Of a stretch of DNA of 64,000 nucleotides, positions 1 to 10,982 are shown piece by piece. The notes under the pieces are model-generated. The model was not told the origin of the DNA. It worked only from the letters and a program-made list of their open reading frames with translations, and searched no databases. The DNA comes from Puccinia triticina (lineage: Eukaryota; Basidiomycota; Pucciniomycetes; Pucciniales; Pucciniaceae). Within the stretch, counting starts at the first letter, position 1, and each line of letters opens with the position of its first letter. Made by a program: the position numbers and the translations under genes. The DNA lies in assembly GCF_026914185.1 (NCBI RefSeq), contig NC_070571.1, positions 3,534,001-3,598,000 of the forward strand, given 5' to 3'.

Positions 1-2327
1 GGAAGGCATGTGATGACACAGGTACATTTGGAATGGCATGTCAACATGACCAGATACTGTGACTAATCAACATTGTGAGGAGTGGTGAAAGGTATTTACC
101 TGTGATTTATCATCCTTGTGGCAATGAAGCTGATATTTTATATCAATTGATAATTGTAGAGCTTATTTTCCTATGACAATGATCCAATTTCTCCTCAAAT
201 CAACTGTAATTGAAGGACAGGTTCCCAAGAGATGCGCTTTTCTATATGATATAGGATGCAACATAGAGAAGGAGATAGTAAGGGTATGTTTTAGTCTTAG
301 ATCAAGATGTCATAAAAATTATCTAAATGGTGATTGGTCGGTTGATAAAATGCTGAGTGTCATTTGATATAAAAAAATTCAAAAATGATCAAACTTTTCC
401 ATGAATGCAGAGGGACCAATTTCCTGAAGAACAAGCCCAAGACCAGTTGATGTTTGGCACAAGTGTATTCCATTCATACGTGCATGAATGGTCGTGCCAG
501 CTCAAATACAACCCAAGGTTAAATGAAGGTTGGGGTATGTCTGATGGGGAAGGCTTAGAGCGTGATTGGGCATATTTATCTCCACTTATCAGCTCACTTG
601 GGTTTTGCACAAAGAATCATTGCCTTTCTGCATTACATTTCCGGGCAGACCACCATAACCAGGTTGGCAACATGCATGCAGGTAAAGCTCGGAATCATCT
701 GCATTTGAAACTTTACAAGCTGATTTGTTATTGTCTCAGTGAAGTTACTATTAGATTGGGGAAAAACCATAGAGGACTTGTTGAAAAATGCCAAAAATGA
801 ACTCTTGGAGATTTTCGAAGTACATGGGCACACAATCAAATACCTGCAAGGCCAATGGATCCGGCAGAGAGAGTGTCAGATTTCCCAAATGGCCAGTGAA
901 TCTGAGAAAGATTTGCAAAATCAGGTTGAAGAACTGGTTGAATTGGAGGACAAGCTCCAAGAAGCACAGTAAGAGCCAAAATATTCCACTGCAGCAAATG
1001 ATTAAATTTTTACTAAAAACTTCATGCTGCATATCTGGACAGTGAAGAGATGCTTCAACTTCGCAGAAGGCAACAGAACAATCCAAACATTGCGCAAGGA
1101 AGACAGATGGGTGAAATTTGCAACACTTTGGTACCTCTGGAGCAAGAAATCAAACGGATTATAGAAGAAATTGGCTCTGATTTCTTCAGTAATCTAGCGG
1201 GTGCTTCAAGTGAGTCACTGAATAACATGGTATGGCATGATCATAAATAATGCAATTTGACTTGCATATAATTCCTTCAGATACTCAAAAAAGACACTTA
1301 ATCAAGATGAAGGTTAGCAAGGCCAAACTTTACGAGGCCAAGGTTGGAGTTTGTGAAATACAAAAGAAATGGGATCAAAGAAGATCAGGTTAGTGAATTA
1401 TATATCTGATTATAGGTGAGTACAGCTTGATGTGGACAAATTTTGCAGGAACCCGTGTGCAGGCTTGATTCAAAAAGATTATGAATTCAAAAACAAAGCT
1501 CCTTAGAAGCAAGTGGGTTTCCTACAATAAGAAAGCCAAGGATTACAATACACTGTATGTGCCCAAAGCAACAATGGCAACACCGAGTTTGGAATCAGTC
1601 AAATCAATGGACTTAACTGACCCTTTCTGGAATCTTGCGTCCTTAACTCATCCGGAGGAGCCATGGGCAGTGGATTTTAATGTGCAAAGGGGCATTTCAG
1701 CCTACCTGACTCAAAGTCGTTGTCAAGAAGAGCTGGCACGAATCTCAAGGGAGGCCAGACAAGCCCTCAAGTGGGCAATTCACAAATCTTCCAAGCTGGA
1801 TGAAATTTTGAAGTTTTTGAGAAGAGGTGATTTCATAATCTTGCAATGTGGGAAATACATATATGTTAAGTTTACTTACCCATTCCAAAATTTGACCTGT
1901 GTTGAACACAGATGATTGGTCTCATACCAATCTACCGGAAGCAGCAGTTGAATTATCCCTCAAAGAATTATGTTCCAGACATAACCTTTCAACATCGGGG
2001 CTGGGCTCAGTATATGCCAACCTTGCCAAAAAACACTGCCGAGTGTGGATGGCATGGAATTCTCATTTTTGCCAGCTCCTGATTTGGAGCCAAAAGTACC
2101 TTTCCCCGGAATGGCCAGAAGAAACTAATGTTGGACAACAGTGGGATCTTGTTATGCATTTTTTCAAATTGATCTGGGAAGAACTTGCAAAAGTGGACTC
2201 CGTGATTATGGAGTTGGAGGACAATGGGGATTACAAGGAGGAGGAGATTTTACAGCAGGAAGAATTGCAGACCCCTTTTGGAATGGGTGGAATGGATGGC
2301 GGGGAAGAAAATGAAATGGGGCTGTGA
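1..2327 (+). pseudogene. KDZ-family transposase pseudogene, 5' end beyond window
   Basis: Remnant of a Kyakuja-Dileera-Zisupton (KDZ) DNA transposase, which would catalyse cut-and-paste transposition in the nucleus. Spliced reading: exons 1-91, 160-283, 411-681, 740-968, 1043-1209, 1281-1388, 1449-1826 and 1912-2327, all joined by GT-AG introns of 58-127 nt in consistent phase. Family hallmarks seen: FGMACQHDQ in exon 1, LYDIGCNIEK in exon 2, GWGMSDGEGLERDW and HFRADHHNQVG in exon 3, then a coiled-coil-like Glu/Gln-rich region and FWNLASLTHPEEPWAVD in exon 7. The acidic tail ends at TGA 2325-2327. Broken by in-frame TGA at 60-62 and 1466-1468; the related copy at 47971-49445 has an arginine codon at the second site. 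The start lies to the left of the window. Family assignment is confident; activity is unlikely. Confidence 0.85.
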
Positions 2328-3876
2328 ATGGAATAGGTGGCCTGGCTGGGGGTTTGGGTGGTGGAAAAGCAATCTACTTTTGTTGCAGTTCCATCATTTT
2401 ATTCTTTGCGAATCCAAAATTCGAATGCCAATGGGGTCCCAATCAATGCAGCCCAGAATAAAAACAAGCCCACCTGGGAAAAGCAGGAATCCATGCGCCC
2501 CTGCTTATACGCCTGGTTTGCATGGGTCCCACAATATGGTGGCTGGTTGACTTATACGCCTCATTCCCCACCATGCAGCGCATTCCCAGGGTTGTGATTG
2601 TTAGTTGGGCCACCAAGAATGTAAAGCTGCCAGCCGCGCTGAGGTGTATTGGAATGTAAAAGGGTGGGCTGCCATTGGCAGTATTGGCTTACCAATTGGA
2701 AATGCCCCTTAATTTTGCCTTTTAGTTTTCTTCCAGTTCCGTCCCTTAACTTGGCTTTCTTTCCAATCTTGCTGGTAATGAAGAACTAGTGGTGGTAGAG
2801 AAGTGTGGACCAGAACATGTTACAACCATCCTGAATGAAGTGAAAATTGACAGTGGTTCTGGGCTGTGACGGACCTTCAGCCTTATCTACTGCGGGCTCA
2901 GAGTCCCCTGGACAGGGTGTTTCAAAGAGGCAACACAAGATCATTTTCAGATCAAGACAAAGAAGGAGGAAATGATTGGAGTGAGGGAACCTACAGGTTG
3001 ATGTGCCCTTGCAATCGCAGTTATTCTCGTGCACCAACCCGCCGGACATCCGGTTGAACTTTGCCGTCCGCTTCCAGCTTTAATCTGCCTTGCCCTTGTC
3101 CTTGGAACGACGTGCATGGGCCTGGACCACGTTATTTGAATGGTGGAATTTTTCAGATTGTCCTGGGCCCCGACCAAGTGATTTGAATGGCGCCATTGAT
3201 TGTGTCCGTCCTGCTTGCCCGCCTCAACCTCGTCATTTGAATGGTGCAGTTGATTGGGTCCGCCGCATGCCGGGTCTCTGTCCGGGGATGAAGGCGGCAA
3301 TTGGTGGACCCCGCCCTCCAACTTGCCAAGTGTGGGGCCTGGGCACAGCAAATTGACCCCATTTCCTTTGCAAGCCCCCTGTAGACTCGCGCTTAACACC
3401 CAAGGCCCAGCGGGCTGTCCGGATTTTAACCCACATCAACCCAGCTCAATTTCCCTCCGCACAGCTACATTCCAAAGCTTGCACCTAAACTCCAAGACCA
3501 CTCAAAGATATTAACAAGGCTGATTTGCCTTGGGTGTTCCAGTCTTCAGGATCTGTTATGGACTGCAAAGATTTTCACAAGGCTTTGGTCCTTTTGTGTA
3601 GCCAAGAAAAACACAGCTACTCTAGATCCAGAGTAGAGTAGCAATAAAAATAGTGGGAAAAACCCTGCTTAAAGCAGTAGCAAAGCACATCCACAGCTAA
3701 TGAAAATTTTAACTGTGCGTAGCAAAGCAGAGTTTTTTCTTATTTTGCTTTAGCATAGCAGCTGAATTGGTGCTTTTTGAAACTTTTTAGTGCCATAAGT
3801 GGGGCAAATGGGGATGCTTTTGTGCCAAAAGAGTTGCAGGAGAGTGGGAATTTCTGTGTAAAAAGCTATAAAATTA
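2328..3876. other. Anonymous intergenic DNA with short imperfect repeats
   Basis: No supportable gene. A GC-richer part (about 3110-3270) holds three imperfect ~50-bp repeats around the core TTGAATGG (near 3137, 3183 and 3237). These keep both strands open by chance. Between 3600 and 3740 the DNA is made of scrambled short AGC/GCT-type words (gtagc, agcaaagc), resembling tracts at 45.2-45.5 kb and 47.56-47.9 kb. Confidence 0.5.
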
Positions 3877-4260
3877 CATTTTCCTACTAACCTCAGCGCA
3901 ACCCTTATAAGCCATTCTAAAATGGCACACTATTTCCAATAATTTGATAGCACAAAATATATGCATCATGGAAAGATTCCTGGAATTTTTGGACTTTTTG
4001 GGTGAGTAAAAAAAAAAGATATACAATTGACAGTAATTTTCCTACTAAGCCCTACGCGCACCCCTTATAAGTCATTCTATAATGACACACAATTGCTTAT
4101 AGTTTATAAAATAAATTATATACATTATTGAAAATTCCCTGAAATTTTCAGACTGTTTTTTTCAAAACGTGTACTGTTAGCAATCATTTTCCTACTAATC
4201 CTACTGCAGACCTGTTATATCTTGTGTTCTGATGACACACTATTGCTAAGAAATTCAGGG
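3877..4260 (+). repeat. Three ~150-158 bp diverged tandem repeats
   Basis: The motif ATTTTCCTACTAA followed by a CCTTATA-like word recurs at about 3878, 4036 and 4185. Each is followed by a similar AT-rich body containing a palindromic ATTCTAAAATGG-like word and a GAAATTTTCAGACTG-like word. The same body occurs once inside the foldback element at 31590-32150 (near 31905), so this is probably a relic of the same family. Confidence 0.6.
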
Positions 4261-5060
4261 GGTGCAATTAATGTATAAATCTGAGTTATTTAAAATTTTC
4301 ATTTCTCTAGTACATGGGAAAAAAAACTTATACATATTAAAAATAGGGGCTTATATTTCCACTTTTGTATCTGTTTTTTGCATACCTCCTTTTCTGCGTG
4401 CATACCCGGGTTTTCTATATTCATTTCTAGGCAAAGCAAATCATATCAAAGTTCATCTAAAATGATGAAAGGTGTCAGCCTTAGAGATACAACAATTATC
4501 CTAAAATCTGCAAAAACTTTTAAATCATTTACAAATCCTGAAATATTATTGAATATTCAGAATCCTTGTGTAAAATTAAGGGGGGTCACCCACTCAAAGT
4601 AACCCCTCATTCCTACTCCTTCATACATTTTTTCACATGTGTACATATAGCCACAAAGCGCTCCAAAGAGCAGGAAAACTACATAAAAAATTATTACATA
4701 AATTAAAATACATAAAATTATATTAATGAGTAAAATTCCTTTCCCCCGTGAAGCAAGAGCCACGGGTGAGATGTACACATAGTACAAAGTGATATTACAC
4801 TTCATATTAAGCTATTTCACGTGACAATTGGTTATACAAATGTCACGTGTGGGAGTAAGGGAAGTTGTGTAATATTTTACAATTAAAATACCCATAACAA
4901 AGGTGGAATACACGTCTATTCTTGGCATTTACCCATAGCCAAAACTAATGGGAACTTTTCAGCGCTCTCAATGACCACTCCAGTATTTAACGAGGTTACT
5001 AGAGGCCAAGGCGGCTGCGCCGCTGCAGGGTTTAAAACCCTGAAGACCAAGAACCATCAT
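4261..5060. other. AT-rich intergenic DNA
   Basis: No gene supported. The stretch 4380-4450 resembles, in reverse orientation, the flank of the foldback element near 32150-32200 (CATTTCTA-containing segment). This suggests that the 3.9-4.5 kb block is one degraded element. Confidence 0.35.
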
Positions 5061-6010
5061 ATTCTATTATTCCTTTTGAGTAAAAGTTGAGTTAGGGGCA
5101 AGATGGACGTGATAGGAAGGGTAATCTTCAGTTAACACAAGGCAAGCATTGATGATCTGGTGTTGTGCAGTTTGATTAAGACTTGGGAAATTTGCCTTGT
5201 GATTCATAAAAAGTGAAACATGCATTGTGGATTTTGATCTGAAGAAATTCAATCTAGATAGCAAGCAGAGAAACCATAACACATCCATTGGTGGATCAGT
5301 CAGACTTACATTTGGTGTGGGAAGGGGCAAAGTATAGACACCTATTAATGAACATTGCCGCTCATTTCAGTTCCTATGTGGAAAGGTTAATGAATGGGTT
5401 TTCATAGTATGCAAAAGTGATGTATGGAGGTTTTCCATACAAGAATCATCAGTCAAATGGAATTGCTGTCAATATTAAACCCCAGGCTCTAGAGGCCAAG
5501 AATCATTTGTCTCTGGTTTGAGCATCTGTGTGTCAAGTCCCCCAATCAGCGCCATCATGCAAGCCCATGTATGATATTCATGAGCAACATCTTCTTCATG
5601 TAATTGCTGGTTTTCTTGTTCCGGAGTTGGATCAGCCTCCTGAGGGGGTACCCTCAAGCTCCTCAATTCATTGCGCTGTTGGATATTGTTCTTGTGTGCG
5701 GCAGTTTTGACATGCTGGCGCCAGTCCTTTGTCCCTCTTGCTTGGGGACACGGTACGGCCGTGGAGGCATGTGGCTGACCGCAGGGCCATACTCACCCCA
5801 AAGCACCCCCCTGACCTCTGGTCCTGCCGGCGGCCAGCCTCGGCGACGCCATGATGAAACCGCGGGTCGCCCCCCCTGCCGAGGTGGCGTAGGGGTGCTA
5901 GATGATGGCATCTCTGGGGCGATGGCAACCCCATGTCGCAAATGAGGGCGCCACCAAAACTGGTGGTGCCCCGGTTCATGACAGGGGGCCGTTGTGGTGA
6001 GATCAATCAA
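5061..6010 (-). other. Anonymous stretch with open minus-strand frames
   Basis: Minus-strand frames at 5330-5067, 5666-5475 and two overlapping ones at 6010-5663 are open. The last two lie in a GC-rich island (about 5700-5990) where absence of stops is expected by chance. The 63-residue frame ending at 5475 is acidic and Gln/Glu-rich and could be an exon of a degraded retroelement. I recognise no domain and cannot link the pieces by splice sites. Confidence 0.2.
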
Positions 6011-7060
6011 CCATCAACAGCGTCAAAATAGTATATTTTATATAATAAAGTAAATTACACACTACATATTAAATAACTTTAGTACAAATATTTTACGCTA
6101 AATCTTTTCACTCAGATTTCACTTCTTTTTATCACCCAGAAAACCTGTGATAGTCCACTCAGCAGGAATCAATCACGCCACAAATTAGCACAGTAAATTA
6201 TCAGTTTCACACTCACTTATACTGGGCGCACAGCCACTTCAGTCAGTTTTGTTTTCACACATATTTCCCCACAATGATTTTCATTCACATGTTGGTAAAT
6301 CTGATCTTAGACATGATTTTCATTCCTAAAGTAGTCATTTTATTTCACATTACACCAATTTCTTTCACACTACATTAATTTATTTTCACACTATGTTAAT
6401 TTCTTTTTCACACACTGATTTCTTATTTCACACTACATACATTATTGCACATCACAAAAACCGCTCTCAGACAGGTTTTCATCTATAAAAGGAGGCCTTC
6501 CTTGCCCCTTCCTGTTTCATTTTTCCCCATGCTTGCACTAAATAGTAATATTAAGAGATTACTTCCGCATTCATCACTTTATTATAGTTAGATTATCATA
6601 GTTAAGATTTAGAACATAAATTTAGAAATTGATAATTATAACTTGCCCTTGATAACAATCTCAATCACATCATTTATAACATCTCTTTATGCTCACAAAA
6701 CCTGGTTTTTAGGTTCTGAAAAAGCTAGATAATTAGATTGCGCCACACTAAAATTCTTAGTGTAAACTTTTTCCAGAGCTTATTTAGGAAGGCAGCCCTT
6801 CAAGCACCTTTAGCCTAAAATTTTCTGGTTTTTGCCATTATTCCCTTCCAAGCTCAGATCACGCCTTGCGTAGAAGTTCCACACTGTCACAATGACTGTG
6901 GGTCTTCATGAGCCCCAGTGGCGCCAATGTGGCGCCTGCACTGCTGTTGCGCCGGCTGGGCGCCCCGACATTGGGCCTGCAGAAACATAAACTGGCCAGC
7001 CGGCCGCCCAACCAAAACAGACCAAAACCCACAAGCTTGGCTCCATCTGGGCAAATGTTG
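6011..7060. other. AT-rich DNA with TTTCACAC-type short repeats
   Basis: No gene. Between about 6350 and 6450 a ~20-bp unit built on TTTCACACTACATTAATT is repeated four to five times imperfectly. From 6860 to 7020 the sequence becomes GC-rich with repeated GGCGCC words. It may be old LTR sequence, but no partner repeat was found. Confidence 0.35.
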
Positions 7061-7337
7061 TTGGCTTAGGGCTTTCTAGGATGGGATGTCCACCCTGGGG
7101 CCACCAGGCAAGATGTATCTTGCCCTTTTTTTTGCGGCTCTTGAAGTTTCACCTCACTTTGGTGTTTCCTCTGATTCATTGTACATACATAGTTTTTTAT
7201 TATTATCTGCAATAGTCTTGTCATAGATGAGCCGAGTTCTGGACTCTGATTCACAACTACTGAAGCTGACAGCTCCGGTCCAAAGCACCATGTACAAATA
7301 GAATACCCGCCGTCAAACTCTATTATTTACATTTGCT

Positions 7338-7870
7338 TCAAGAACATTTGTGATTGTCAATGAAAGCCGCCGTGGAGGGGAAACCATCTTGGAACCAAAT
7401 GTGGTTGCGGATGCTTGCAACCGCCACTTGTGCTCCAGGGATGCAAGATGTCAGCGGGTGTCTGGCGTCATTAGGCCCGGTCTGACAGTCAGTCTGACCC
7501 GCTGAAAATTTTGACCTCACAGGGCGGGCTGATCACTATCTAATTCCGGGGTGGTCCAATGTCTTGTACACGCGACAAAATTCAAATGCAGCCATGGACT
7601 TGGTTGTGCTGATGCATCTGTGCAGTTCATATTGAATGTTACAGCGGCTGCGCATGGTAGCTCAACACGTTCACAGCCTGAGGAACTGTGAAATTGCTGG
7701 GTCTCAGGTAATCCAGCGTAGTCGGCCGGCCAATTGATGGAGGACACAAATTTTTCCACTTCCTGTGGGCCGCCGACAGACAAAAACAACGCAGTGCAAC
7801 TCTCACTTGACTTTGTCAACGTTCAGTCTGTCCCGATAGAAAAAGAAGCTGGTGCTGTTGCAATCCTCAA
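7338..7870 (-). other. Possible minus-strand hypothetical exons left of the CACTA-like element
   Basis: Two open minus-strand segments (7819-7517 and 7520-7338) abut. Their junction contains a GTGAGG donor-like word, so they could be exons of one gene. The predicted residues include a Cys- and Pro-containing stretch but no motif I recognise. They lie just outside the left terminal repeat at 7903 and so belong to the flanking DNA. A chance open frame remains possible. Confidence 0.2.
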
Positions 7871-7902
7871 CACCCACCTATAATGACAGAAGAAGTCGAC
7901 TA

Positions 7903-7918
7903 CACCCCCGGTGCAGAA
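7903..7918 (+). repeat. Left terminal inverted repeat of the CACTA-like element
   Basis: CACCCCCGGTGCAGAA pairs with the reverse complement of 30345-30360 with two mismatches. It is preceded by TA at 7901-7902. Confidence 0.6.
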
Positions 7919-8584
7919 GCACGGCAGGGGACGGTCGACGAGGCTTGTCCGACGACGGACCCCCCCCCAGCCAGCATGTACGGCCCAACTACGGGTCCCG
8001 TGACTGGTATTTCCAACGGCAGGGTTGATCCGTCGTTTTCCTGGGCCTCCCAGGCGACCGTCGCAACCTGCCGTCTCGAGTCGGCTGAGAACAACGGCAA
8101 AGGGCGGGCATCCTGCTGTCTACCTATGACACCTGCAGTCGCCTCCGACGCAGGACGGAGGGGGCCACCGCTTCTGCCTAACAACGGGCCACCGCATCTG
8201 CCCAACGACGGGGTGAGCCACCTTGCCTGTCTAAAGACGGAGGGTCCCCACTCCCGCCGTACAACGTGCGGGCCTTGCTTCTGTCGCACGACGACGGAAA
8301 GGCATCCGCTGCCCGTCAGCAAGGTCCATCTCCGTCCAACAAAATACCGCCCCCGGCAAAGCGGACCTGCTCGTGCGTGCCACACGACCGATTTAAATGC
8401 CCAGGTTCCGGACCTCTGATCCATTTGTATGTACATGTAAAGAGCGTGTGGTGCAATTCAGAGCAGAGAAGAAAAGAAACATAGCCACAAAAGACAAGAA
8501 AACCATGCATAGCCACAAAAGAAAAAAGAAAACTATCTGTGCAGCCACCTGTGACTGTACAAAATGGAAAAAAAGATAAATCCC
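7919..8584. repeat. Left subterminal region with GC-rich short repeats
   Basis: Contains imperfect repeats of the words ACGACGG and GGGCCACCG, including a ~24-bp unit around 8161-8240. CACTA elements typically carry such subterminal arrays as transposase-binding sites. Both strands are open for 178 codons here (7883-8419 plus, 8436-7900 minus); I regard that as a composition effect rather than coding. Confidence 0.5.
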
Positions 8585-10367
8585 TCATATAGCCGCGGCG
8601 CCATCATTGCCAGCTCCACCCGCGGCTCGCTCAGCAGCCATCAGCTCCATTTTAGCCAGCACTTCTTCTTCTGTAGGTGGCCTGATGCTGTCAACGTCCA
8701 TTTCAGTGAAAAACTTGTCGCCAAAGGTTGCTTGATCAAGCTCCATGATCAGTCGGAAGAACCTGTGAGCAGGTCAGATCAGCTTTCTGTACCTGCAACC
8801 AGTTCCAAACAAGAGTCTACCCACGCTCGCCTATATGGCCCATCCTTTGCACGCAGGGCTTGAAGTTGTTCATCCACCAATGCCCATTGCCGATTGACGT
8901 TGCCTGGAGCCGGCCGAGCATAGTGATATATAGTCTGAATCCGTAGGTAAGCAACACGGGTACGGACCCGCCAATTGTATTGTTCCCTGCTCATATCTGC
9001 AGGCAGACCAGCATCTTGAGCAGCCGGACTTAAAATCCTTTGACGCAATTACTTTCGGGGGAAATTAAATAGGGTGGTATGCATTCAGCCACATACAGCT
9101 TGCAAGCCCTCAAATATGTAGCCGCAACTTACGTCTATAATCAGATTAGTGAGCGTGGGGACTGGGTGTGTAATTGGGCGTCCTTGAGGATCATGGACCA
9201 TTGTGGGGAGCTATGTACAAGCGGTCCTTTCAAGTTAGCATGGGCTTTTCATCAAGTGGTGTGGCTTATGCTCACCATGTTATGCATGGCGCCTTGTTCA
9301 TGCTTGATCCGATCACGCAGCTCCGAATTCACACTTGCCTCGGCGGCGGGCTCCTGGTCAATGTATCCAGGTGGTAGGTAATCTCGCTTGAAGTCCTCGG
9401 ACTGGGTCCTAACATGATCCTACAAGTTGATGTGTTCGGTTAGCTCCAGGGGTGTCACTCCAGAAATTTCAAAAAGGCAATATACTTACCAAAACCTGTT
9501 CTAGCAAGCTCCTGCCCGCAGGAGGAGCACCCCTAACCGGCTCACATGAGTAGATCTCCAGTGTCGGGTCCAGTAAGATCTCCTTTGCCCGTGATTGGAC
9601 AAACGTCTATGTGTGATATATTAGTCTATCGTGTTACAGGAGCCTTGTCTGAATAAGAAACATACTCGGAAGAACCGTTGGAATGTATGCATCCTTGCTT
9701 GAAGTGACAAAGGGATGGCAACCAGTGCAGGAATTGCCTCCCGAGCTTCGTCGCGTGTCCGTATCAGGGACTCAATTGACTGCCTCACTGATAAAACTGA
9801 GTATAACAAAATAGCATACTGGCGTGGTTGAGGGACCTGCCAGAGCACCATTGAACAAGTCAGATCGGAGAAAATCTTTGCATGCGACCAGAATACGAGT
9901 AGATTTACCATGACAAGCTCCTCCACAAAGGCAGTGTACGGCGCATTATGATCAAATGTCTGGCCCAAGTTCCTGACGAATTCATCATTGAACTCCCCAT
10001 TGAAGGGGTTGAATGGGACCACAGTCGGCGGCCATGGTTGGTTGACTCCACAAGACCCAGTCGCTGCATTACAATTTGCACCAATGCCTCTAGCTGCGGC
10101 TGTTCCAGCCTGGTGACCCGCATTGGTGCTCTCTCGGGATCTATTATGCCCAAGAAATCCTGGAGTTCGGCTACTACGAGCTGGCGGGGAATCTCCCGTG
10201 CGGCCTGGATAGGGAGATGGGCGAGAATTTGACTGGTTCCGGAAGTCTGAATGCGCTTGCCTGTTGAAACCATGATGATCCTGCGTATCATGACCAGACC
10301 TGCTGGTTTCATGTGAGTGTCGGACTGGAGAATGGGATCCATGTTCAGACTGGCTGGAGGTCAACAT
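8585..10367 (-). CDS. Accessory gene of the CACTA-like element, five to six exons
   Basis: Spliced minus-strand gene starting ATG at 10367. Exons 10367-9666, 9606-9490, 9419-9276 and 9210-9133 are each phase 0 and joined by GT-AG introns of 59-70 nt. The product begins with a Ser/His/Arg/Pro-rich, probably disordered ~90 residues. An alpha-helical section follows with LSLQARMHTFQRFFR, then DHVRTQSEDFKRDYLPPG. Exon 5 (about 9050-8780) contains SREQYNWRVRTRVAYLRIQ. A last exon (8762-8585) encodes a Glu/Ala-rich end. The exon 4/5 junction places TAA in frame after the best acceptor, and the last exon needs a 1-nt shift, so this copy is probably damaged. It is divergent from the transposase gene and likely its partner (compare the second ORF of CACTA elements). 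No biochemical function can be assigned. Confidence 0.65.
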
Positions 10368-10982
10368 TGTTCTTGTGTGGCAAAAAGATAGATATTGAGG
10401 AAGGTGAGCGGCGGATCAAAAGAAAATGGGTTTTCTCGGACTGAAGAAAGTGGAATGTGAGAAACTGCGTGTGACTCAAAGAAAATGGGTTTTTTGGGCT
10501 GAAGAAAGTGGAATGAGAGAAACTGCGTGCAGCTCCTCCTGATTATGAGGTCAAACACTCCCTGCGGAAAGATCACCGTCCGCCAGCATCCGCCACAGAC
10601 AATCCACCCATGTCAAGAGTGCACCCGCGCAGATAATCACATAAGCAAAGGGCATGATTGATTTGAGCTCAATGAGCTCATCATTACCACATTTTAAGCG
10701 GCAGATACATGGCTTCAGCCTGAACCCATTAAGTTCTTGCTTGTGTGGCAGATTAAAACTCTGGCCCCGGGCCCTAAGGCCACGTCTATGCAATTTTTTT
10801 CACCCCCTGATGTGGGAAAGTCCATGCATTCAACTTGCCAAGCCTATTGACAAGTGTGCGCGCTGTTGAAATTTGACTGGGAGATGTCGCAACTGTGAGA
10901 CAAGCTTGTTTGCATGAAGTGACCTATCATATACTTCTATCACTTGACCATTTCTGGTTTATTCAACAGGATTTCGTCCAGC
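10368..10982. promoter_or_regulatory. Divergent intergenic region between accessory and transposase genes
   Basis: 615 bp separate the two outward-pointing start codons, so both promoters must lie here. A near-duplicate occurs in 10423-10530, where AAGAAAATGGGTTTT and GGAATG(T)GAGAAACTGCGTG each appear twice about 51 bp apart. No clear TATA box was seen. The promoter role is inferred from gene arrangement. Confidence 0.45.

Noticed and set aside
2947..3399. 150-codon minus-strand frame
   Set aside because: It covers imperfect ~50-bp repeats with GC-rich composition, and overlapping frames on the other strand are equally open.
7883..8436. Overlapping 178-codon open frames on both strands
   Set aside because: GC-rich subterminal repeat region of the CACTA-like element; stop codons are rare by composition, neither frame has a motif, and they mirror each other.
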